DNA of 12,311 nt, from assembly GCA_016256075.1 (NCBI GenBank), contig SDVU01000562.1, positions 1-12,311 on the forward strand, read 5' to 3'. This DNA comes from Dictyocoela muelleri (taxonomy: Eukaryota > Microsporidia). Below, piece after piece: positions 1 to 6,782 of this stretch. Position numbers and translations under genes: made by a program. Numbering within the stretch: the first letter of the stretch is position 1; each line of letters starts with the position of its first letter. Below the pieces are notes generated by a model. That model ran no database searches. It was not told the origin of the DNA and worked only from the letters and a program-made list of their open reading frames with translations.

Positions 1-219
1 AATTAAAATTCATGAAAAAGCTACTAATTACCTGTATCCTGCTGAGTCATTGATAAAACAAAAATCGCGTATACAGCTGGGCTTCTGGGTAACTTAGGAA
101 GTGATGTATTATTGGAAAAACAGGAACCAAAGGTCATAAGACTATGGTTGGAGACAACTCTCGGGGTTGGCAGCTATGGATGTTGTCAACATGTAATATA
201 TCTATATATAATATATTCT
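1..219 (+). mobile_element. SINE-like dispersed repeat, copy 1 (3' part, cut by window start)
   Basis: This stretch is the reverse complement of about 200 bp of the repeats at 3444-3957 and 6783-7252. By eye it is close to nine tenths identical to the 6.8 kb copy. Shared landmarks in order are a block containing ATCGCGTATACAGCTGGGCT, then GGAACCAAAGGTC, then GACTATGGTTGGAGACAAC, then GGCAGCTATGGATGTTGTCA. It ends in an AT dinucleotide-rich tail at about 200-219. The Pol III head seen in the other copies would lie to the left of position 1, outside the window. The tail abuts the pogo-like relic at about 247, so the copy may have inserted into that older element. No target-site duplication can be tested because the 5' end is missing. 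Confidence 0.72.
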
Positions 220-246
220 TAACAGATTTCCATAAAAAATATCTAA

Positions 247-688
247 ATCAAAAGATTTTATAGTAATTAGATGGCTTAAGTAATGATAATTTACAAAAAA
301 AGATATGATAAAAAAGATCACTCTTCATGATGCTATGGCTATATACAAAGCATGCAAAAATGTTTCCGAAATTATAATAAAGAACTATTTTAGAAAAACA
401 TTAGAAAATGCAAAAGTTATGATTAATGGAGCAATTAGTAAACAATAAATTCTTTCTCATCAAGATTTTCCGATATGTTCGGGGTTAATTGATGATGATT
501 CTCTGCTTATTTCTTCACTAAAAATATATGAAGATGTTTCTATAGGAAATGATGATCTAAAACCGTTACCTAAAGATTAAAATAATGAAAATGCCGAAAT
601 TACTAGTCGAGATGCGATTAAATATTTAGAATTAGTTGAAATATGGGTTTTAAATAATTCACGCTATAAGCTTGAAAAGGGTTTTTGA
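247..688 (+). pseudogene. pogo/Tigger-like (Tc1/mariner superfamily) transposase relic, C-terminal part
   Basis: A degraded reading frame from 305 gives KITLHDAMAIYKACKNVSE followed by IIIKNYFRKT. This is the helical segment after the DDE domain in pogo/Tigger/jerky transposases, where the family reads roughly DAI...AW..V...TI.NCFRKAGF. An acidic IDDDSLL segment follows, then ITSRDAIKYLELVEIWVL, which matches the family's usual C-terminal pattern (T..EAL..LE.L). Upstream, at about 247-304, another frame gives IKRFYSN-like sequence that fits the stretch just before this helix. The copy is dead: TAA codons lie in frame at 446-448 and 578-580, there is a frame change near 300, and the N-terminal DNA-binding and catalytic parts are absent. 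The final stop is TGA at 686-688. Assignment rests on pattern recall, not on a search. Confidence 0.66.
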
Positions 689-919
689 ATTAAAAAGATG
701 AGATAAGGGCAGAAAGAAGAAATGTTTAACTAAAAATAACGGAATTTTCTGTTAAAAAAATATTCTAAATTTTTTTTAAAATTTTTAAATTATTTAGTAC
801 GAGAAGTTTTTTATGTAAATATCATCTAATTAAGTTTAATTTTTTATAATAGTATATTTATTGGTTATTTTTATTATATGTTTATTTTTTTTTCTGGATG
901 AGTTCTTATTAAGTCTAAT

Positions 920-1141
920 TTGAACACCAAAAAAATAAAAGTTAGTGTTCCGATTGAGGAGATATTACTGAAAAAAGGATATTTAACAGTATATAAAAAC
1001 GAAATTTTTGTCTTTGTTTGGAAAAATGCCTACTTTGTTAAAAAAAGTTATAAAGTAGGCATTTTCCGTCAATACTCATTAATTCGATGGTATTTTGGAA
1101 ATTTTGATAGTGACTATTTGGAATACAAAGACTTTGATTAA
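920..1141 (+). CDS. small hypothetical frame, 73 codons, doubtful
   Basis: This is the longest frame in the left 2.5 kb. It encodes a basic, aromatic-rich 73-residue peptide beginning MNTKKIKVSVPIEE and ending YLEYKDFD. No family is recognised and there is no signal peptide or clear membrane segment. About a fifth of it lies inside an inverted repeat (1020-1067), so the residues KNAYF and YKVGIF come from the two complementary arms. That argues for a chance frame, or a relic inside a repeat, rather than a conserved gene. No CCC triplet lies close to the ATG, unlike the coatomer gene. It is kept only because the stretch is otherwise empty and the composition is less monotonous than the surrounding DNA. 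Confidence 0.18.
   Translation: MNTKKIKVSVPIEEILLKKGYLTVYKNEIFVFVWKNAYFVKKSYKVGIFRQYSLIRWYFGNFDSDYLEYKDFD
1020..1067. repeat. hairpin, 16-bp stem with one bulge
   Basis: The left arm 1020-1036 (GGAAAAATGCCTACTTT) and the right arm 1052-1067 are complementary, apart from one extra A in the left arm. They are separated by a 15-nt A-rich loop. The arms do not extend outward, so this is shorter than the MITE-like palindromes elsewhere in the window. Role unknown; it may be the core of a decayed fold-back element. Confidence 0.7.
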
Positions 1142-1565
1142 AAATAAAACATTTATGGTCAGTTTATGAAAGAGTAAAATAAGAAATTTAACACGCTACA
1201 AAAAGCCGTGAGACATACCGCGTACATTTAAATAGTAATACGCCAAGTAAATAAATTCTTTCTAAAAAACAAATAATTTACTGCCAAATGAAGAAGAGAG
1301 AGCTAAACATAATGCCAAAAATGTGAATATTATAAATATTAATTTAAAAAACGTGGTAATAAACGGAAAAATTTCGATATAAATATTGATTTCCATGTAA
1401 TTTTAAGAAGCTATATAAAGGTTTGGGAGCTATGCATAAATAAATAATTAACATATTCTTAAATTTACTTTTATTTTATTTTATTTTCTGCATAAGGATC
1501 ATTAATTTAGACAAAAATTAAAATAGCAACATTTTAATCAAAAATTACGTTTATGTGATATTAAA

Positions 1566-1860
1566 AAGGGTACTGAGTTCCCTTTTTGACCCAATTTAGA
1601 CTCCTAATTGAAACATGATAAAAAATATGTTTTTAAAAATATCTCGACGTGATATTAGCGAAAATCTTGCGTTTAGAAAATTTTTATTCATAAAATGGTA
1701 ATATATACAACAGAAAAACCCTTGACTTTTGTCGTGTATATTGCCCTTTTAGAATAAAAATTTTTAAAAGAGCCAATTTCCGCAAATATCACACCGAGAT
1801 TTTTCAAAATCATGTTTTTTATTATTTTTCGATTACCATTTAAGGGTTTAATTCTGGGTA
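1566..1860. repeat. palindromic repeat family P, copy 1
   Basis: A fold-back element centred at about 1720. The inner arms 1686-1711 and 1730-1755 form the family's 26-bp stem (consensus ATGGTAATATACACGAC inside). The arms carry on imperfectly out to about 1621 and 1820, and more weakly to the ACCCA/TGGGT pair near 1590 and 1858. The outermost left 36 bp (1568-1603, with ACTGAGT and TTTAGACTC) match in inverted orientation the right flank of copy 3 at 3145-3180. No coding capacity. The likely nature is a non-autonomous DNA element (MITE) or its remains; no clear target-site duplication was found. Confidence 0.62.
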
Positions 1861-2105
1861 AATTAAGATAAAAAACAGTTTTCTTGACAAAAGTATTTTT
1901 AATTGTTCATCGATGTTAAAACCTCTAAAAATAATATGTAAAATGATAAATGATGATATCGTGATTTAAATATCAAAAAAGACACTGATGTCACTTCTAC
2001 AAAGGTATAATATCAAACCGGAGAGTATAAATTTTAAAAATTGTGTTTTAAACTGAACTTAAATAATGGCATTCTATTGATTTTTTATTTACAGATTTAT
2101 TTCGA

Positions 2106-2340
2106 AATGGTAATCAAAAAAAATAAAAATGTGTTTTTTTGAAAAGATCACAGCGAGCTATTATCGTAAATTGAGTCTTCAAAAATTTTTATTCTTAAGA
2201 TGGTAATATACACGATGAAAACCCATGATTTTTTGTCGTGTATATTACCATTTTATGAATGAAATTTTTTTAAAGGTGTGCTTGTACTAAATTCCGAATG
2301 CAATTAATCGGCCAAAAAAATTTGAAAAATTCAAAAATTC
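2106..2340. repeat. palindromic repeat family P, copy 2
   Basis: The centre is at about 2225. The arms 2191-2216 and 2235-2260 pair as the family's conserved stem (GGTAATATACACGA against TCGTGTATATTACC). The left flank from 2106 (AAATGGTAATCAAAAA, later GCGAGCTATTATCGTAAATT) matches the outer arm of copy 1 and the left flank of copy 3. The right outer arm is much more decayed and runs into an A/T-rich tandem stretch. Same class of element as the copies at 1566-1860 and 2943-3190. Confidence 0.6.
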
Positions 2341-2452
2341 AAAAATTCAAAAATTTGAAAATTCAGCAATTCAAAACTAGAGATATTTCAAAACTAAAAA
2401 TAATTCAAAACTAGAGATAATTCAAAATAAGAAATAATTCAAAATTGAAAAT
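2325..2452. repeat. tandem repeats: short AAATTC array then 17-bp minisatellite, five units
   Basis: From about 2325 to 2360 an AAAAATTC-type unit of about 10 bp repeats roughly four times. At 2368-2452 there are five head-to-tail units of exactly 17 bp (2368, 2385, 2402, 2419, 2436), with consensus AATTCAAAACTAGAGAT. The first and third units are identical; the others differ at a few positions. No coding signal; this looks like a length-variable minisatellite. Confidence 0.82.
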
Positions 2453-2488
2453 ATCAAATAATTTATTATTAACTAACCAATAAATAAA

Positions 2489-2701
2489 TTAAAATATTTG
2501 ATAATATTTAAAATATTTCAAAATCTCGATATTGATTCTAATTATTAATATACTCCCAACATTTTCATATTTGTCTTTAATTTTATTTTTTTCCGTTTTT
2601 AAAGATTCAATAAGTAATCTAACTTTCTGTTCTTCTCTTTGCAGTATGGAAACAATTACAGATAAGGATTTATTTTCTTTTTCATATTTTAATTTAAATG
2701 C
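2489..2701 (-). other. open frame for a charged coiled-coil-like fragment, possible gene relic
   Basis: Read on the minus strand from 2701 to the TAA at 2489-2491, one frame stays open for about 70 codons without a start ATG at its head. It gives FKLKYEKENKSLSVIVS followed by LQREEQKVRLLIESLKTEKN and KIKDKYENVG. The regular mix of Lys/Glu with Leu/Ile every three to four residues looks like a coiled coil, and looks more protein-like than the plus-strand frame at 2532-2747, which is mostly low-complexity Phe/Leu/Ser. It lies between palindromic repeats. It could be a scrap of a decayed host or transposon gene, or chance. No family recognised. Confidence 0.22.
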
Positions 2702-2854
2702 CTATGATAAGCTTCACATGAATTATAATTGTATGAGGTATTCCTAATAAAATTCTTTCATTTACTGACTAGACATTAATGTTTTTGTTGGGATAATTAT
2801 TTTTATTTATTAAAAAATTTTCTTCAAAATGTTAAAAAAATTCAACTACCTTTT

Positions 2855-2885
2855 TGCAATATTTCGCCTTTGGCGAAATATTGCA
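2855..2885. repeat. perfect hairpin, 14-bp stem, 3-nt loop
   Basis: TGCAATATTTCGCC, then TTT, then the exact reverse complement of the first arm. With the neighbouring hairpin at 2906-2932 it forms a pair of related hairpins sharing the TTCGCC/GGC core. It could be small fold-back units inside the larger palindromic cluster. A bacterial-type terminator reading is not justified in this context. Confidence 0.85.
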
Positions 2886-2905
2886 TTGATGATTTTGATT
2901 AAAAT

Positions 2906-2932
2906 CAATTTTTCGCCCTTGGCAAAAAATTG
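2906..2932. repeat. near-perfect hairpin, 12-bp stem, 3-nt loop
   Basis: CAATTTTTCGCC, loop CTT, then GGCAAAAAATTG. The arms pair at all but one position. Core and loop size resemble the hairpin 20 bp to the left (2855-2885), so the two may be diverged duplicates. Confidence 0.8.
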
Positions 2933-2942
2933 CACTGCCATT

Positions 2943-3190
2943 TTTTAAAAGATTAGAGCGAGCTATTGTCGTAAATTATGTCTTCAAAAAATTTTCATTC
3001 TTAAAATGGCAATATACACGACGAAACCCCTTGATTTTTTTTTGTCGTGTATATTACCATTTTAAGAATATTTTTTTTGTAAAGTTGTGATTTACACAAA
3101 AATCACGTTGATATCTAAAAATAACTTTTTTGATTACTTTTTTCGAGATCTAAATCTTGGTCAATTGTGGACTCAGTGCCGAAAATTTTT
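2943..3190. repeat. palindromic repeat family P, copy 3 (best-preserved stem)
   Basis: Arms 2997-3022 and 3044-3069 pair over 26 bp with a single mismatch, around a 21-nt loop holding a T-run. The outer left flank (GCGAGCTATTGTCGTAAATT) matches copy 2. The outer right flank, read in reverse complement, contains GTAATCAAAAAA as in the other copies. At 3145-3180 it ends with a 36-bp block that is the inverted counterpart of 1568-1603, about three quarters identical by eye. That block probably marks the true end of the element. Confidence 0.68.
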
Positions 3191-3443
3191 GTCATTTTTT
3201 TCATAAAAAAACGCGAATATGAACCCTAAAAAATACCTTCGGCATTTTAGAGTAGTGATATTTGGAAAGCCAATAAAAAATATACCTGAAATGTATGTTT
3301 TTTCACGATAATAGAATATATATAGATATAGTCTATATCATCATATAAGAATATACACTTCAGATATGTTTTTTTGAAATTTACAGATATGTTTTTATTT
3401 CTATCCGAGCTCATCTGTATAAAAGACTGAAACACTATATTAT
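3191..3443. other. AT-rich spacer, no recognisable gene
   Basis: A short spacer between palindromic copy 3 and the second SINE-like copy. It contains a perfect 15-bp palindrome (GATATAGTCTATATC, near 3323-3337) and repeated AGATATGTTTTT motifs. The minus-strand frame here has no protein-like composition and is not called. Confidence 0.5.
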
Positions 3444-3957
3444 ATTACATGCTGACAACATATATAGATAATAACTCAGATAGTTGTCTCCAATCTTTGT
3501 CTTTATACCATTGATTTTCCGTCTTTCTATAATACCTCACTAATAAGCTATACAGATGCCCAGCTTTATACGTGATTCTCGTTTTATTAATGACTCAACA
3601 GCATACAGTTGATTAGAGGCTTTCACGATTTTTTTTTCCCGAGATGTGTCGTCGCACTCATTCCTCACTACTTTTTTCCCAAGATGCGTCGCCGCACTCA
3701 TTCCTCAATACTTTTTTCCTGAGATGCGTTGCGCAACTCATTCCTCACACCTAGCAGAGTCCTTTCTGTTTCATTGTCATATTAAAACAAGTCTTAATCA
3801 GGTATATCACACTGTAAAAACTATATTTCTTACTATATTCCCAGTGTTATTGACCGCAAATGTCTCCTTAATTATTTATTAATGTGAAGTCAACATTATT
3901 CAAACCTCGATACTTAAATTTCACATTCAAGAGTGTTAAACACAGAGCTATCTGGCC
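3444..3957 (-). mobile_element. SINE-like element, copy 2, tRNA-like head on the right
   Basis: A near full-length copy of about 510 bp read on the minus strand. Its 5' head has a degenerate Pol III A box at 3940-3950 (TAGCTCTGTGT on the minus strand) and a B box at 3898-3906 (GGTTTGAAT), at tRNA-like spacing. Downstream comes a shared body (GATTAAGACTTG, then a CTAGGTGTG-like block), then a GC-rich core present here three times in 40-bp units (3631-3750). Next is the ACAGCTGGGC-type block, then the conserved tail ending in GTTGTCAGCATGTAATATA. It is more diverged than the 6.8 kb copy, so probably older. No intact target-site duplication seen. Confidence 0.68.
3631..3750. repeat. three tandem 40-bp units inside SINE-like copy 2
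   Basis: Units at 3631-3670, 3671-3710 and 3711-3750, each exactly 40 bp, with pattern CTTTTTTCCCGAGATGCGTC followed by GCCGCACTCATTCCTCA and three variable bases. The copy at 6783-7252 has only one such unit (near 7003-7035). The expansion therefore happened in this copy or its source lineage. Confidence 0.9.
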
Positions 3958-4425
3958 CAGGCTAAAACCTGTGTTGTATAGAGTATCGTTTCTTTTATAA
4001 TTATACAGTTTAATTTTATATAAATATCAAATAATAACCTTTTGAATTTTAGTCAGCTTTTTTATAATTATAACTAAAAAAATCTGGATTAATAAAACAA
4101 AATTTTTTCTTTAAAAAATCAGGCAAACAAAACATAAAAATCCTTATCAAGTTTTTGTATAAATTAAAAAAAAATACAAAACAGTCCAATAAAAACAATT
4201 TGTCCGTAATTTTAGAATAATGACGAATCTATTTTAAATTTTAAAAAAAACTTTTTAAAAAAATATTTTTATAATTTTATTCATAATAGCTTAATTTAAA
4301 AACAAAATCGAAATTTTAAGTCAAAAAATATTAATTCTCAATTAAAATTTGAATAACAATTCTCATTAACAAGTTTTATTAACAATTCCATTAACAAGTT
4401 TTACTAATAAATTTTGTTAATCGCC
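3958..4425. other. AT-rich region 3' of the coatomer gene
   Basis: This lies between the SINE-like copy and the end of the coatomer gene and has no coding signal. It contains many A and T homopolymers. Just past the gene's stop is a 25-bp direct repeat, units 4364-4388 and 4389-4413, built on CATTAACAAGTTTTA with the second unit diverged at its end. Confidence 0.55.
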
Positions 4426-4431
4426 TTTATT
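4426..4431 (-). terminator. polyadenylation signal AATAAA overlapping the coatomer stop codon
   Basis: On the minus strand the gene ends TAT-TAA-TAAAGG, so AATAAA begins inside the stop codon and shares its last two bases. Very short 3' UTRs with a signal at or overlapping the stop are a known habit of microsporidian genes. The downstream cleavage site cannot be fixed from sequence. Confidence 0.6.
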
Positions 4432-6667
4432 AATAAACAACAACTGATCCTATTTCTTCACCAACACTCTTAACAACACATTCTTTAGTTCCCCGTATTC
4501 TACATCGCATAACATTAGGCTCTACACTAATATTAATCAAGAGCATTTCACCTTGAAGAGTCATTGCCGACAAAATAGCAACTAGATATTCATCATACTT
4601 TTCATACTGGACAATTGAGCAATTCATTTTATCGGCTATTAGCTGTATGTTTGCTGGCAAGTGTGTATATGAATTTTCCCACTCCAAATCTACCCAAAGT
4701 TTCTGGAATTCGCCGATTTCAATTTTTTTGGGCCTTAAAAAATCGCTTATTTTAAATTTAATTTCAGCTAAATTTAAAGTCATTGATTGAAGATCCATTT
4801 GGCCGTTTTGAACAAAATTGAAGCTGATTGTTCCTGTTATGAAGCATGATGATAATTCTTTCATTTCAAATAAATAGTGGTGTGCTTTAAGGGTCCGTGG
4901 TAATAAAGTGAATGAACTTGTGACTGATTTTTGCTCAATTGGTGAACAAAGATTCGCTGAAACGTTGTGTAGAGTTGAATTCGTTTGATTTGCAAAAAGT
5001 ATTTCGACGTCAATATTAAGCTCGTCAATTTTTACACGTGCTTCGCAATATATTGGGTCACCTATCCCAGTAAGAGAGACTATCTTTAGTCGTGAAAATT
5101 CTGATTTGCATATTTTTGGAGGATTTTCGAATTTTATTGATGAAAAATCAGGTGGTGTCAATAGCTCATTGTTTTTGAGAGGATCTGATAAATTAATAAT
5201 ATCTTCTGTACCGCTTTCTAAACACAAATCATAAATATTTTCCATGGCTTCTGCTGTAATAGCTGATGAAATTAGGTTATCCAATTTATCGGAATTTAGA
5301 ACTTCCATCTCTTTCAATTTGTTTTCGAAATGCAATTTTAACTTTTCAATTGCATAGGACTTTTCCTTTTCATATCCACGTATCTTTGAAAGAGCCATGG
5401 CAATGTCCTGCCCAAAAAATACGTCTCTTTTTTCATCGACATATTTCAGCGCAAAATCAATCAAAATATCAGGGTTTTCAAGTTTTTCGGCGAGGACATT
5501 CAGAATAAATTTGAATACACAACTAGAGTTTGTTGAAAGACCTTTTAAAAGTATTTCAGGCCCGGTTTTAAATTTCTTACTCTTCAGGAAATGAACTGTC
5601 TCATATACAACCTTGGGATTTTTGTCAACAATTGCCAAATTTAAGAGTGGTGCAACTTCATCTTCTTGATCGCTAATTGCTGCCAAACATTTGATCACAA
5701 TCTCTCGAAATTCTTCAATTGAAAATTTTTCTATTAAAAAATCCTGTATCGCCTTCTTTTCGTGACTAGAGGCAACCTTAACTGCCAAATCGGCACATAC
5801 TTCAAATTGTTCTTTTGTCTGGCTAAGTTCAATAATCTCTAGAGCATGTCCTCTAAGGTCTCGCGAACAATATTTTTTCATATCCTTAAGAGCCATGACT
5901 CGCAACTGAGGTCTCAGCCTAATTTCTTCAAAAATCGCGTTTATCGCCTTTTCTTTGATTTCATAGTCTGTTTTTTTCTTGATAAGTGCCAAATTCGTTT
6001 CGAACGGACATCTTTCAAGTTTTTGACATTTTTTTAAAAAATTCAAATCGGCCATCGGAATTATAAACTCGAGTAAATCCGTATCCATCAACTCAATATC
6101 ACAATTAAAAATATCCATCGCTCGTTTTCTATCTATAGCCAGTGTGGATGCAAAAGCTTGCCTTTCCATATTTTTAATCATCGCTTTATAAATCAAATCC
6201 TTAGCCTCGGGATATTTTTTATAAACCATAGCTAATCCATAAACAGCATTTCTTCGCACATAACCATTAGGATGTTCCAAATTAACAACCATAGGATGAA
6301 CAAGAACCTCCAAAAGATCGTCCAAATGAACGCTTTCCATAAGTCGCATAACACGTGCTCTAACAAACTCATTTGCACTTTCCATATCCTTGCGCAACAA
6401 ATTACAAACCAACAACACCTCAGCTAAAATTTTACCATTTTCTGTTTTCTTCATCTGCTCGACCATCAAAAAAAATAATTTTTTGTATTTTTTGTTGTTT
6501 GCGCATACTCGAATTGCAAGGCTCATGAATTGGCCCATATCATTGTTGTTAGAAAGGTTTATGATAATTGAGCGGAGTGCTGATTCTACTTTAGCTTGTT
6601 TTGATGATTGAAGGTATGATTTTATTTTTGTAATTGGCAGTGACGGTATGTTGAGGATTAATGACAT
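4430..6667 (-). CDS. SEC26: coatomer subunit beta (COPI coat, Sec26/COPB1 family)
   Basis: The product is the 745-residue beta subunit of coatomer, the COPI coat that buds retrograde vesicles on Golgi membranes after ARF1 recruitment. Residues about 15-450 form an adaptin-like HEAT/ARM solenoid. The family hallmark lies near 85-110 (LLVCNLLRKDMESANEFVRA), followed by LEHPNGYVRRNAV near 130-142. The C-terminal beta-coatomer appendage starts near 525: GDPIYCEA (536-543), FANQTNSTL (about 558-566), DFLRP (642-646) and LWVDLEWEN (657-665), all in family order. Animal and yeast homologues are about 950-970 residues, so this one is shortened, chiefly between the solenoid and the appendage (about 450-525), as is common in microsporidia. 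It is a single uninterrupted frame with no intron. The ATG at 6667 is preceded by a CCC triplet and gives the expected N-terminus. It is the only intact host gene in the window, flanked by SINE-like copies on both sides. Confidence 0.95.
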   Translation of the reverse strand: MSLILNIPSLPITKIKSYLQSSKQAKVESALRSIIINLSNNNDMGQFMSLAIRVCANNKKYKKLFFLMVEQMKKTENGKILAEVLLVCNLLRKDMESANEFVRARVMRLMESVHLDDLLEVLVHPMVVNLEHPNGYVRRNAVYGLAMVYKKYPEAKDLIYKAMIKNMERQAFASTLAIDRKRAMDIFNCDIELMDTDLLEFIIPMADLNFLKKCQKLERCPFETNLALIKKKTDYEIKEKAINAIFEEIRLRPQLRVMALKDMKKYCSRDLRGHALEIIELSQTKEQFEVCADLAVKVASSHEKKAIQDFLIEKFSIEEFREIVIKCLAAISDQEDEVAPLLNLAIVDKNPKVVYETVHFLKSKKFKTGPEILLKGLSTNSSCVFKFILNVLAEKLENPDILIDFALKYVDEKRDVFFGQDIAMALSKIRGYEKEKSYAIEKLKLHFENKLKEMEVLNSDKLDNLISSAITAEAMENIYDLCLESGTEDIINLSDPLKNNELLTPPDFSSIKFENPPKICKSEFSRLKIVSLTGIGDPIYCEARVKIDELNIDVEILFANQTNSTLHNVSANLCSPIEQKSVTSSFTLLPRTLKAHHYLFEMKELSSCFITGTISFNFVQNGQMDLQSMTLNLAEIKFKISDFLRPKKIEIGEFQKLWVDLEWENSYTHLPANIQLIADKMNCSIVQYEKYDEYLVAILSAMTLQGEMLLINISVEPNVMRCRIRGTKECVVKSVGEEIGSVVVY

Positions 6668-6669
6668 GA

Positions 6670-6672
6670 GGG
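6670..6672 (-). promoter_or_regulatory. CCC motif just upstream of the coatomer start codon
   Basis: On the minus strand the sequence before the ATG reads AATCCCTC-ATG, so a CCC triplet lies two bases upstream of the start in an otherwise A/T-only leader. CCC- or GGG-like motifs immediately before start codons are a described transcription-start signal in several microsporidia. Here it supports both the chosen start and the proposed lineage. A three-base motif is weak evidence alone, but the surrounding 100 bp contain almost no C. Confidence 0.5.
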
Positions 6673-6782
6673 ATTGCTTTTAAAAAAGTTAAAATTTGAA
6701 AAAATAAATTAAAATAATATAATAAAATAAAATGACTAATAATTTTTAATTATTATTTATATTTAAATTACGAATAAACAAT

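Larger units (their letters stand above)
690..1565. other. AT-rich intergenic stretch, no recognisable gene
   Basis: This is mostly A/T-rich sequence without recognisable coding content, apart from the uncertain 73-codon frame at 920-1141 and the hairpin at 1020-1067, both listed separately. I see no tRNA, rRNA or long tandem array. The stretch from about 1142 to 1560 has scattered short A and T runs and no frame of note on either strand. Confidence 0.5.

Noticed and set aside
2532-2747. 71-codon plus-strand frame
   Set aside because: Low-complexity Phe/Leu/Ser composition typical of T-rich noncoding DNA; the opposite strand is more protein-like.
2855-2885. Bacterial-type intrinsic terminator
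   Set aside because: No upstream gene on either strand and the window is eukaryotic; better read as a fold-back repeat.
3247-3435. 62-codon minus-strand frame
   Set aside because: It lies in AT-rich spacer with tyrosine/isoleucine runs from a TATA-rich segment; no gene-like features.
3631-3750. CRISPR-like array
   Set aside because: The 40-bp units are directly adjacent with no unique spacers, and the context is eukaryotic repeat DNA.
3646-3882. 78-codon plus-strand frame
   Set aside because: It lies wholly inside SINE-like copy 2; its repeated residues are translations of the 40-bp triplication and the frame is antisense to the element.
5266-6611. Several short plus-strand frames across this stretch
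   Set aside because: All are antisense shadows of the coatomer beta gene, with no family similarity.
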